The position numbers were made by a program, and so were the translations under genes. 64,000 nucleotides of DNA from Rikenellaceae bacterium. Lineage in GTDB: Bacteria > Bacteroidota > Bacteroidia > Bacteroidales > Rikenellaceae. Below are positions 52,783 through 60,364 of this stretch, piece by piece. Numbering within the stretch: position 1 is the first letter of the stretch; each line of letters starts with the position of its first letter. The stretch is from the NCBI GenBank assembly GCA_015059955.1, contig SUZK01000002.1, forward strand, positions 1-64,000, written 5' to 3'. Below the pieces are notes generated by a model. The model did no database searches, was not told the origin of the DNA, and saw only the letters and a list, made by a program, of their open reading frames with translations.

Positions 52783-55257
52783 ATGAAAAACTTATGGAAA
52801 ATGATGGTTGCTGCACTGGTTATCATTGGTGCAACAGCTTGTACAGAGACAGAGGAGTCTCTTGATAAGGGCAATAACAATGTCGAGGAGGCTGGCGTAT
52901 CGTTCTACGCTACATTTGGCGACGATGACACCCGCGCCTATATCGACGATTCGGATGGCGACAAGAGATGGACAACCGTCTGGGAGGAGGGTGATGTACT
53001 TGAGGTAACCAACCTCGCAGATAGCAGCAGCTATCTATTTGTATGTACCGATGCCGCCACTGGTAAGTTTACTTGCGAGGATAGCGCAGCAGCAACTCTT
53101 ATTGGCCAGACTGTGAGAATCTGTTCAGATAGCGGTAAGCATCCCCGTGATTCTCGTCTTGGCAAGAAGGCCCTTTATGTGTGGACTACAGGTGTAGAGT
53201 TTACGCAGGATGCAACCATTCAGCTTACATCGCAGACATCATTCTTACGTTATACCTATGAGGGTGAGGGTGCTGTTACCTTGAAGTTGGAGCTTCAGTC
53301 AGATTCGGGTACTAATATCAAATCTTTCCGTTCCTTTGATAATGAAACCGAAGGCTTAACTTCTGCTAATGAGATTACCTTCTCAGGCATCAAGGGCGAG
53401 AATTTTGTTCCTTTCTGGTGTGGCATTGATCCATCTTTTGATTCGCGTGATGCCACATTGTCGTACTCTATTGATGGTGTAAAGGTGAAGGAGACAACAA
53501 TCAACCATATCTGCAGTGGCAAGGTATACAACCTCGGTACTTTGACCGACCCAGAGCCAGCAGCAAAGATTTACCTTGTGCCTAACGATGGTTGGAAGGC
53601 TGATGGTGCATGGTTCTCTGCTCACTTCTTCAACTCTACCGATGGCTTTGCCGATGTAAAGATGACCGACGATAATGGCGATGGTATCTACGAGTGCTCA
53701 GTGCCAGCAGATATGGAGAAGGTGCTCTTCTGCCGTATGAACCCAGCATTTACTGAGTTTGCATGGAATGAGGAGGGCGCAACAGATGAGAATCTCCACG
53801 TATGGAATCAGACTGCCGATGAGACCATCGGCGTAGAGCCCGACAACTACTACTATATCCTCGACTGGGCAAAGGGCATCTGGGGCAACAAGGATGGCTA
53901 CGAGCTACCTGTACGCACCCTTGGCATCATTGGCCTTGGTGGCAACTGGGATGTAGATACTGATATGACATTGGATGGTGACTACTACACTTTGATGAAT
54001 GTAACTGTTGCTGCTACCGATAGCTTCAAGGTGCGTGCTAACGATGCATGGACTGAGAACTATGGTATTGCAAGCAGCGCTACTGCTGATGCCGTAGCTA
54101 TCGAGAAGGATACCATGTACTCGCTTGTCCAGGATGGTAAGAATATGCAGCTTGCAGCAGGCACTTACGACTTCTACTTCAACGACACTACCAAGGAGTT
54201 CTACGCAATGACTCCAGGTACTACTCCTGAGGACTTGGCTATTGCTCAGTACAAGATATATGTACACCCATATAATAATGTATGGACTAAGTTTAACCTC
54301 TACTCATGGGATACAGCAGGTGCTAATCCTACCGGTGGTTGGCCAGGTGCTACATCAACCGTGACCGAGACTATCAATGGCTATACATACTACGTATGGA
54401 CCATGCCACGCTCGGCTACTGGCGCATCACTCAGCATCATCATTAACGATGGCACATCACAGACTGCCGACTTCGCTCTCGGCACACTCGATAAGGACTA
54501 CTATCTGTTGCTCAATGGCGTTACTCTAAGCATCGTTGAGGATAAGGAGAACCCAGAGCCAGAGGTTGTTCAGGGTGAGCCTCAGCCATCTACTTGGGCA
54601 TTGGCTGGTGACTTCAACTCATGGGGTGATTTGGTGATGTACACTACCGACGTAGCCGAGCTCTTTGTTGCTAAGAGCGTGACAATCGGCGCTTACAAGG
54701 AGATAAAGGTTAAGCAGGTTGGTAATTGGAACAACAGCTTTGGTGGCGGTATCAACTACCTCAATGCTAACATTTGGACAAAGGCATATAGCGGAGGCTC
54801 TAACTTCTCTATTGTCAACGCTGGTGTATATGACGTATACTTCGATAACGCTAACAAGCGCATCTATGTTATGAACGAGGGTGTAGACTACGCAACTGCT
54901 ACCGAGCAGTCTAAGAATGGCGCAGCCCCCGACCTCTCAAGCGCATCATGGGGCTTGTGTGGTACTCACAACAATTGGTCAGCTCCCGATATTCAATTGG
55001 TATGGGATGGCACTATCGGGTTGTATGTAGCTAAGAGTGCTAAGCTCACAGGCGAGTTTAAGGTTCGAGCAAACAACTCATGGGGTGAGGATTATGGTTG
55101 CGGTGGTACTGTTACCGTAAATAGCGCTACTGGTAAGTCGATGACACGTGGTGGTGGTAACTGTAAGGTTGCTTCTGGTACCTACGATGTATACTTCGAC
55201 CTTACTGGCAAGAAGATTTGGGTAAGAACCCCAGGCTCTGACGCTCCTACAAAGTAA
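52783..55257 (+). CDS. Large SusE/SusF-like starch-binding lipoprotein with fimbrillin-like N-terminus
   Basis: 824 residues from MKNLWKMMVAALVIIGATAC (lipobox Cys20; upstream ATGs at 52753 and 52768 are less likely). About 35-255 is a fimbrillin-like beta domain (TRAYIDDSDG). Then come about five carbohydrate-binding modules: CBM26-like (IYLVPNDGW..., YKIYVHPYNNVWTKF) alternating with SusE/F-type modules (FKVRANDAWTENYG, WALAGDFNSWG, WGLCGTHNNWS, FKVRANNSWGEDYG). Aromatic residues in these should contact glucan. No SusC or SusD gene is nearby. It probably binds starch or glycogen at the surface. Terminator at 55285. Confidence 0.85.
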   Translation: MKNLWKMMVAALVIIGATACTETEESLDKGNNNVEEAGVSFYATFGDDDTRAYIDDSDGDKRWTTVWEEGDVLEVTNLADSSSYLFVCTDAATGKFTCEDSAAATLIGQTVRICSDSGKHPRDSRLGKKALYVWTTGVEFTQDATIQLTSQTSFLRYTYEGEGAVTLKLELQSDSGTNIKSFRSFDNETEGLTSANEITFSGIKGENFVPFWCGIDPSFDSRDATLSYSIDGVKVKETTINHICSGKVYNLGTLTDPEPAAKIYLVPNDGWKADGAWFSAHFFNSTDGFADVKMTDDNGDGIYECSVPADMEKVLFCRMNPAFTEFAWNEEGATDENLHVWNQTADETIGVEPDNYYYILDWAKGIWGNKDGYELPVRTLGIIGLGGNWDVDTDMTLDGDYYTLMNVTVAATDSFKVRANDAWTENYGIASSATADAVAIEKDTMYSLVQDGKNMQLAAGTYDFYFNDTTKEFYAMTPGTTPEDLAIAQYKIYVHPYNNVWTKFNLYSWDTAGANPTGGWPGATSTVTETINGYTYYVWTMPRSATGASLSIIINDGTSQTADFALGTLDKDYYLLLNGVTLSIVEDKENPEPEVVQGEPQPSTWALAGDFNSWGDLVMYTTDVAELFVAKSVTIGAYKEIKVKQVGNWNNSFGGGINYLNANIWTKAYSGGSNFSIVNAGVYDVYFDNANKRIYVMNEGVDYATATEQSKNGAAPDLSSASWGLCGTHNNWSAPDIQLVWDGTIGLYVAKSAKLTGEFKVRANNSWGEDYGCGGTVTVNSATGKSMTRGGGNCKVASGTYDVYFDLTGKKIWVRTPGSDAPTK

Positions 55258-55284
55258 TCCCACTATAAGCTACTTAATACGATT

Positions 55285-55318
55285 CTGCTCGGTGCTTCGG
55301 CATCGGGCAGATTTTTTT
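55285..55318 (+). terminator. Terminator of the starch-binding lipoprotein gene
   Basis: CTGCTCGGTGC (55285-55295) and GCATCGGGCAG (55300-55310) form an 11-bp stem with two G-T pairs and a TTCG loop, followed by ATTTTTTT. It begins 27 nt after the stop. Confidence 0.88.
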
Positions 55319-55490
55319 ATTCGATTAGCAATCTCTGCGTGCGATACCCGCATAGGAAGAGTACAGATAACAGAGTACAGATAACAGAGTACAGAGTAAA
55401 GATGAAAGATAAAAGAGTACAGAGTACTTAGAGAAGCAACCTCCCCACAATCCCCATTATCCCCACTTGCCCAATGAGGATAGTCTCAAC

Positions 55491-55520
55491 AAAAAAACGA
55501 CCCTCAAAGAGAGTCGTTTT
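55491..55520 (-). terminator. Terminator of tRNA-Gln
   Basis: On the minus strand AAAACGAC pairs with GTCGTTTT around a short inner CTC/GAG stem, continuing into seven Ts (complement of 55491-55497). It starts 3 nt after the tRNA 3' end. Confidence 0.85.
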
Positions 55521-55522
55521 AG

Positions 55523-55593
55523 TTGGGCTACCTGGATTCGAACCAAGAATGACAGGACCAGAATCTGTAGTGTTACCATTACACCATAGCCCA
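55523..55593 (-). tRNA. tRNA-Gln (anticodon CTG)
   Basis: Minus strand, 71 nt. Acceptor stem TGGGCTA (55593-55587) with TAGCCCA (55530-55524), discriminator A at 55523, no encoded CCA. The D arm reads GGTGTAATGGTAACAC, the T arm contains GGTTCGAATCC, and the anticodon loop TTCTGGT gives CTG, so glutamine for CAG codons. Own promoter and terminator. Confidence 0.95.
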
Positions 55594-55612
55594 ATATTTG
55601 TTTTTGATGGTG

Positions 55613-55643
55613 CAAAAGTAGAACTTTATTTTTGAATAACAAA
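55613..55643 (-). promoter_or_regulatory. Promoter of tRNA-Gln
   Basis: On the minus strand, TTTG (55643-55640), a 19-nt spacer and TACTTTTG (55620-55613). The -7 box ends 20 nt before the mature tRNA. Confidence 0.8.
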
Positions 55644-55664
55644 GAAAATTGCAAAAAAAATTCA

Positions 55665-55672
55665 TATCTTTG
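55665..55672 (+). promoter_or_regulatory. -7 box upstream of the nucleoside permease
   Basis: TATCTTTG matches TAnnTTTG and lies 49 nt before the start at 55722. No -33 box at the normal distance is seen. Confidence 0.5.
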
Positions 55673-55721
55673 TTAAAGTTTTTGCAATATATACGAATGA
55701 AAACAAAATAACATTCTGATT

Positions 55722-57074
55722 ATGAATAGTATTAAGTCTCGATTGATTATTATGAACTTCCTGCAGTTCGCTGTATGGGGTGCATATCTTACGTGTATTG
55801 GACAGTTCCTTGGTCGTGTAGGTCTTGGAGAGTATATCTCATGGTTCTATGTCGCTCAGGGCGTAGTATCTATCTTTATGCCTGCGATTATGGGTATCAT
55901 CGCCGACAAGTATGTTCAGCCACAGCGTCTGTTGGGTATCTCGCATCTTCTCGCCGGTGGCTTCATGTTGCTTGCGGCCTACTTTGGCTATGAGGCTACG
56001 CAGCTTGCGGTAGATAATGCCGCCAACCCTGACTATACGGCTAATATATGGCCAGTCTTCGTGCCTTATGTACTTAGTGTTGCCTTCTATATGCCTACCA
56101 TAGCGCTCTCTAATACTGTGGCCTTTGGTACGCTCACACGTGGTGGCTACGACTTTGTTAAGAGCTTCCCTCCAATCCGTACCCTCGGCACTGTGGGCTT
56201 CATCGCCTCCATGTGGGTTGTCAACAGCCTCTCTTTCGGCCTGTCGGCACCTGCGCAGCATACATATATGCAGCTTGTGATGAGTGGTGCTTTGGGCGTG
56301 CTTCTCGGCCTTTATAGCTTCACGCTCCCTGCCTGTCCTATCGACGCTGCCAATTTGGAGGTTAAGAAGAGCTGGGCGCAGCGCCTCGGCCTCGACGCCT
56401 TCGTGCTCTTCAAGGAGCGTAAGATGGCGATGTTCTTCATCTTCTCGATGTTGCTTGGCGTGTCGTTGCAGATCACCAATGGCTATGCTACACCATATAT
56501 CAATAGCTTCGCAGCCGTTTCAGACAGTTGGTTTGCTAATAACTCGGTGATGCTCGTGTCGCTATCGCAGATATCTGAGGCGCTGTGCATCCTCCTCACC
56601 TCATTCTTCTTGCTACGCTACGGCATTAAGAAGGTGATGCTTATCGCCATGTTTGCGTGGGTATTGCGCTTCGGCTTCTTCGGTGTGGGTACCACGGAGA
56701 CCACATTGGGTGTCATAGCTCTCATCGCCTCATGCTTGGTATATGGCGTTGCCTTCGACTTCTTCAACGTGTCGGGTGCGATGTTCGTGCAGCAGGAGAC
56801 CCCCAAGAGCATGCAGGGTAGCGCACAGGGCCTGTTTATGCTTATGACAAATGGTATCGGTGCCTCGGTGGGTACATATATCGCAGGTAAGATTGTCGAT
56901 AAGCACTGCGTATGGGTTGGTGACTACCTCGTGTCACGCCCTGAGTATGGCGATGCAGGCTGGGAGACCACATGGCTTATCTTTGCTGGCTATGCCCTTG
57001 TTGTGGCTCTCGCCTTCTGGGTGCTCTTCAAGTATAAGCACGAGCCAAATAAGCTTGGCGACATTAAGCACTAA
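55722..57074 (+). CDS. NupG-family nucleoside:proton symporter (MFS)
   Basis: 450 residues, 12 membrane helices. SRLIIMNFLQFAVWGAYLTC in helix 1 and the FPPIRTLGTVGFIASMWVV stretch are characteristic of the nucleoside permease NupG/XapB group. It brings nucleosides into the cell with protons. It is followed after 33 nt by rarA, so they may share a transcript. Confidence 0.88.
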   Translation: MNSIKSRLIIMNFLQFAVWGAYLTCIGQFLGRVGLGEYISWFYVAQGVVSIFMPAIMGIIADKYVQPQRLLGISHLLAGGFMLLAAYFGYEATQLAVDNAANPDYTANIWPVFVPYVLSVAFYMPTIALSNTVAFGTLTRGGYDFVKSFPPIRTLGTVGFIASMWVVNSLSFGLSAPAQHTYMQLVMSGALGVLLGLYSFTLPACPIDAANLEVKKSWAQRLGLDAFVLFKERKMAMFFIFSMLLGVSLQITNGYATPYINSFAAVSDSWFANNSVMLVSLSQISEALCILLTSFFLLRYGIKKVMLIAMFAWVLRFGFFGVGTTETTLGVIALIASCLVYGVAFDFFNVSGAMFVQQETPKSMQGSAQGLFMLMTNGIGASVGTYIAGKIVDKHCVWVGDYLVSRPEYGDAGWETTWLIFAGYALVVALAFWVLFKYKHEPNKLGDIKH

Positions 57075-57107
57075 TTGCTAACTCCTCATTACTGATTTAT
57101 AGGTAGG

Positions 57108-58388
57108 GTGGCACATCAACCATTGGCCGAGCGCCTGCGTCCTCAGAGCCTCGACGACTACATAGGACAGAAACACCTCGTGGGTGATAATGGAGTCTTC
57201 CGTAAGTTTATAGCTACCGGAAGCGTACCCTCGTTTATCTTGTGGGGCCCTCCAGGTGTGGGTAAGACTACACTCGCCAAGATTGTCGCTAACGCCTTGG
57301 ATAGACCCTTCTATACGCTCTCTGCCGTTACGTCGGGCGTCAAGGATGTGCGCGAGGTTATCGAGAAGGCAAAGAACCAACACCTCTTCAATGCGCGCCC
57401 CGCGTTCCTCTTTATCGACGAGATTCACCGCTTCAATAAGTCGCAGCAGGACTCGTTGCTCGGCGCTGTGGAGCAGGGCATAGTGACGCTTATAGGTGCT
57501 ACCACCGAGAACCCCTCGTTCGAGGTTATCTCGCCACTCTTGAGTCGTTGCCAGGTATATGTGCTCAAGCCTATGGAGGATGGCGAGCTTCAGACGCTCC
57601 TCGATAGGGCGCTGACCACCGATGAGGAGCTTCGCAAGCGCAATATCGAGGTGCGCGAGACGGAGGCTTTATTCCGCTTCTCGGGTGGCGATGCCCGTAA
57701 ACTGTTGAATATCCTCGATATTATTATGAGCGCCTCGGAGGGCGATATCATCATCGACGATGAGCGTGTCACCGAGTGCCTACAACAGAATATCGCGCTT
57801 TACGATAAGTCGGGCGAGCAACACTATGACGTTATCTCGGCCTTTATTAAGTCGGTGCGTGGTAGCGACCCTAATGCTGCTATCTACTATCTCGCGCGTA
57901 TGCTGGCTGGTGGCGAGGAGCCACGCTTCATAGCGCGCCGCCTTGTTATTCTCGCCTCGGAAGATGTGGGCCTGGCTAACCCCAACGCACTGCTCTTGGC
58001 TAATGCCTGCTTCGATACGGTGCATAAGATAGGCATGCCTGAGGCACGCATAACGCTTGCCGAGACGACGATATACCTTGCTACAAGCCCCAAGAGTAAC
58101 TCGGCATATATGGCTATCAATAAGGCCTTGCAGATGGTCGAGCACGACACTACCAACCGCCCTGTGCCCTTGCACCTGCGCAATGCCCCCACGAAGCTTA
58201 TGGATAAGCTCGGCTATGGTGCCGACTATAAATATGCCCACGACTACGCGGGTAACTTCGTGCGCCAGGAGTTTATGCCAGAGAGCCTTATCGGCACACG
58301 CTTCTATACGCCTAACGAGCAGAACGCGCAGGAGGCGAAGATTGCCGAGCGTATGCGCCATCTGTGGGGTGATAAATACGGCAAATAA
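57108..58388 (+). CDS. rarA: Replication-associated recombination protein A (AAA+ ATPase)
   Basis: 426 residues starting at GTG 57108; the protein begins MAHQPLAERLRPQSLDDYIG, the conserved N-terminus. Walker A GPPGVGKTT near 46, Walker B FIDEIHRFNKSQQD near 103, sensor 1 IGATTENPSFEV near 129. The C-terminal tetramerisation part contains DVGLANPNA and SKSNSAYMA-like sequence. RarA (MgsA) acts at stalled replication forks. Terminator at 58414. Confidence 0.95.
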   Translation: MAHQPLAERLRPQSLDDYIGQKHLVGDNGVFRKFIATGSVPSFILWGPPGVGKTTLAKIVANALDRPFYTLSAVTSGVKDVREVIEKAKNQHLFNARPAFLFIDEIHRFNKSQQDSLLGAVEQGIVTLIGATTENPSFEVISPLLSRCQVYVLKPMEDGELQTLLDRALTTDEELRKRNIEVRETEALFRFSGGDARKLLNILDIIMSASEGDIIIDDERVTECLQQNIALYDKSGEQHYDVISAFIKSVRGSDPNAAIYYLARMLAGGEEPRFIARRLVILASEDVGLANPNALLLANACFDTVHKIGMPEARITLAETTIYLATSPKSNSAYMAINKALQMVEHDTTNRPVPLHLRNAPTKLMDKLGYGADYKYAHDYAGNFVRQEFMPESLIGTRFYTPNEQNAQEAKIAERMRHLWGDKYGK

Positions 58389-58413
58389 CGCACAACATAT
58401 ATATGATACTTAG

Positions 58414-58445
58414 GGTGACCACCGAGCTTGATGGTCACCTTTTTT
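58414..58445 (+). terminator. Terminator of rarA
   Basis: GGTGACCA (58414-58421) and TGGTCACC (58432-58439) form an 8-bp stem followed by six Ts. It begins 25 nt after the stop. Confidence 0.9.
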
Positions 58446-58472
58446 GTGACATCGTCACAATATTAAAAGCAG

Positions 58473-58550
58473 CAAAGGCCTTCCGTATGGAAGACCTTTG
58501 TGATTATATGATGTAACAAATTTTTACTTCATATAGCTTTTAATATAGTG
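58473..58550 (-). repeat. Duplicated 3' end of the CoA-transferase gene plus terminator hairpin, copy A
   Basis: On the minus strand 58550-58524 translates to HYIKSYMK and stop, matching the end of the gene at 60330-61646 (HYIKGYMSK). It is followed by a hairpin (58473-58500, 11 pairs and one C-A mismatch). It works as a likely terminator for the GNAT gene 58588-59196. Related copies: 60019-60107 and 60277-60364. Confidence 0.6.
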
Positions 58551-58587
58551 TACTCTAAAGTATAACTAAAAGTCGTAGACTACGAAG

Positions 58588-59196
58588 TTAAAATATCCTC
58601 TTATATATGTAGGTCAGATAACCATCGCTATCTGTTTTCCATTCGTCTGATTTGAATGCTGCAACCCTCTCGAATTGGTGGTGTGCATAGTAGTCGTGAT
58701 TGCACGACGAGTCTGTCCATAGGTACATTGCAGAGTAGCCATTGCTTTTTGCAAGACTTATCAACTCCGCCAGCAACTGCTTGCCGCAACCCGGTATAGC
58801 CGAGATAAAGAATGATAAGTATATATCCTTGCCCGTAGTCATATGCTCATATACCTTTGGAGCGGTGCGACCAAAATACTCACGCAGTGCAACTGCCTCT
58901 GCCGTTTGTCCTTCGTTGAAGGTTGGCATAATCGAGTCTAACCACTTGTTGTAGCCATTGTCCATGGTGTGGTCGCCACCAAGTATGCAAGCAACCATCT
59001 TGCCCTCATCATCAACAACTTTGAAAGCGTATGGTGCACCATACCAACCATAGCGAACGATATATTCACACATCAGTAGTCCAAACTCCTTGCCATTGCC
59101 ACCGCCTGCGTGTCCAACACCCCAAACGGGATATGCCAAAGCTGCAGCCTCACGAATATCATTTTCTGTAAATTCCTCGATTCTCATTGTTTCCAT
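58588..59196 (-). CDS. GNAT-family N-acetyltransferase
   Basis: 202 residues. The acetyl-CoA loop reads AIPGCGKQLLAELISLAKSN (about 133-152), the Q/RxxGxG/A motif of GNAT enzymes, preceded by IYLSFFISA and followed by the YAHHQFERVAAF segment near the C-terminus. The substrate is unknown. It has its own promoter (59207-59238). With the four-helix-bundle gene it lies between duplicated 3' ends of the CoA-transferase gene, suggesting joint insertion. Confidence 0.85.
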   Translation of the reverse strand: METMRIEEFTENDIREAAALAYPVWGVGHAGGGNGKEFGLLMCEYIVRYGWYGAPYAFKVVDDEGKMVACILGGDHTMDNGYNKWLDSIMPTFNEGQTAEAVALREYFGRTAPKVYEHMTTGKDIYLSFFISAIPGCGKQLLAELISLAKSNGYSAMYLWTDSSCNHDYYAHHQFERVAAFKSDEWKTDSDGYLTYIYKRIF

Positions 59197-59206
59197 AATT
59201 TTGTAA

Positions 59207-59238
59207 CAAATTTAGAAATTTGTTTTTGATTGAGCAAA
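59207..59238 (-). promoter_or_regulatory. Promoter of the GNAT gene
   Basis: On the minus strand TTTG (59238-59235), a 20-nt spacer and TAAATTTG (59214-59207). The -7 box ends 10 nt before the ATG at 59196, so the leader is very short. Confidence 0.78.
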
Positions 59239-59353
59239 GAAATAGATAGTTTAATGAATTTAAGGAGGTTAAGGAAATTAAAGTTTAGCACTATATTCAC
59301 TAAACTCCCTACATTCTCTATTTTTTTTGTATATTTGTAAAAAAGGATGGCCT

Positions 59354-59902
59354 ATGAAAGAAGCAACTCTAATAAAGTCACAAGGAGATCATAGAAATCT
59401 TATATGTTATCGTAAGGCAGAGCTAATATACGACATAACCTGTCACTTCGCATATTCGGCATTTGAGCGTGGCAACCGAACAATAGATCAGATGGTTCAA
59501 GCAGCACGCTCTGGCAAGCAAAATATTATTGAAGGTAATGCAGATATAGAAACCTCAATCGAGATGGGTATCAAACTTATCAATGTTGCCAAAGCAAGTT
59601 TCAAGGAGCTATTGGCTGATTATGAGGACTATCTGCGTGTTAATGGCTATGAGCAATGGTGTAATGACTCAGACAAGTTTGTTGCAATGCGCAAGCTTGG
59701 CAGTGACGGTAGCAATCAATCAATTTTAGACATTGCAAAATCCCGCCCTCTTGACACGGTCGCCAATATGGCAATCATACTACTCAAGCAGGAGGACTAT
59801 CTGCTGCACAAACTCCTTGCTTCGCTTTCTGAACAATTTCTTGATGAGGGAGGCTTCAAAGAGAAAATGCACCGTATGCGTGTAGAGCGAAGGGCGAAAT
59901 AG
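59354..59902 (+). CDS. Four-helix-bundle (S23-like) suffix-domain protein
   Basis: 182 residues from MKEATLIKSQGDHRNLICYR; a -7 box TATATTTG (59330-59337) just upstream rules out an earlier start. The core (about 15-115) is the four-helix bundle first seen in proteins of 23S rRNA intervening sequences: DITCHFAYSAFERGNRTIDQ, MVQAARSGKQNIIEG. The longer C-terminal part fits the 'suffix-domain' subgroup. Function unknown. It is flanked on both sides by related AAGGAG...CTAAACTCC repeats. Confidence 0.82.
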   Translation: MKEATLIKSQGDHRNLICYRKAELIYDITCHFAYSAFERGNRTIDQMVQAARSGKQNIIEGNADIETSIEMGIKLINVAKASFKELLADYEDYLRVNGYEQWCNDSDKFVAMRKLGSDGSNQSILDIAKSRPLDTVANMAIILLKQEDYLLHKLLASLSEQFLDEGGFKEKMHRMRVERRAK

Positions 59903-59904
59903 GC

Positions 59905-60005
59905 TGTTTAAGGAGTATAGGGATATTAGGGAGTTTAAGGAATATAGAGAGTTTAATGCTATTAAGTTGATTTCCCTAAACTCCTTAAATTCTCTAAATT
60001 CTCTT
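59905..60005. repeat. Purine/pyrimidine arms flanking the four-helix-bundle gene
   Basis: TTTAAGGAGTATAGGGATAT and GGGAGTTTAAGGAATATAG on the left arm face CCCTAAACTCCTTAAATTC on the right, forming an imperfect hairpin. A similar arrangement precedes the gene (59255-59322, AGTTTAG...CTAAACT). A third relative lies at 46741-46815. Confidence 0.5.
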
Positions 60006-60018
60006 TGGTTTCGAAATC

Positions 60019-60107
60019 AAAAAGGCCTTCTCCGAAGAGAAAGCCTTGAGTTATGCAATGTCCTACATCAAAGTATTACTTCGCCATATACCTCTTGTGA
60101 TAGCGAC
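60019..60107 (-). repeat. Duplicated 3' end of the CoA-transferase gene plus hairpin, copy B
   Basis: On the minus strand 60105-60076 translates RYHKRYMAK and stop, resembling HYIKGYMSK at the end of 60330-61646. It is followed by a hairpin (60022-60047) with a CGAA tetraloop and a C-A mismatch near the position seen in copy A. Confidence 0.55.
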
Positions 60108-60252
60108 AACGCAACCAAGTCCCCCTTTGTCAGCGTTGCGATTAAGGCGAGAGCAGAGCAAGTTTACTTGTTATGCCGAGCCGAAGCAACGAAAAGGAGC
60201 GAAGCGAACTTAAAGGGGGATTGAGAGGGATTGTAAATATGGATGGTGGTTT
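60108..60252. other. Intergenic region with inverted CCCCCTTT/AAAGGGGG arms
   Basis: GTCCCCCTTTG (near 60119-60129) and CTTAAAGGGGGATT (near 60209-60222) are inverted. Between them are short GAGC/GAAGC repeats related to the minisatellite. The right part resembles the reverse complement of 205-262. No gene. Confidence 0.45.
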
Positions 60253-60364
60253 ACCACCACTATATTAAGGGTAATAGAAAAGCCCTCCCAATAGAGAAGG
60301 CTTTCCATAACAAATTATCTTTCAAAGCATTACTTTGACATATAACCCTTAATATAGTGGTGGT
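60253..60364 (-). repeat. 20-bp perfect inverted repeat around the CoA-transferase gene end, copy C
   Basis: 60253-60272 is the exact reverse complement of 60345-60364, which is inside the coding region of 60330-61646. Between them is the terminator-like hairpin 60277-60306. The element thus spans the stop codon. The gene's true transcript end may be in the inner hairpin. Confidence 0.75.
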
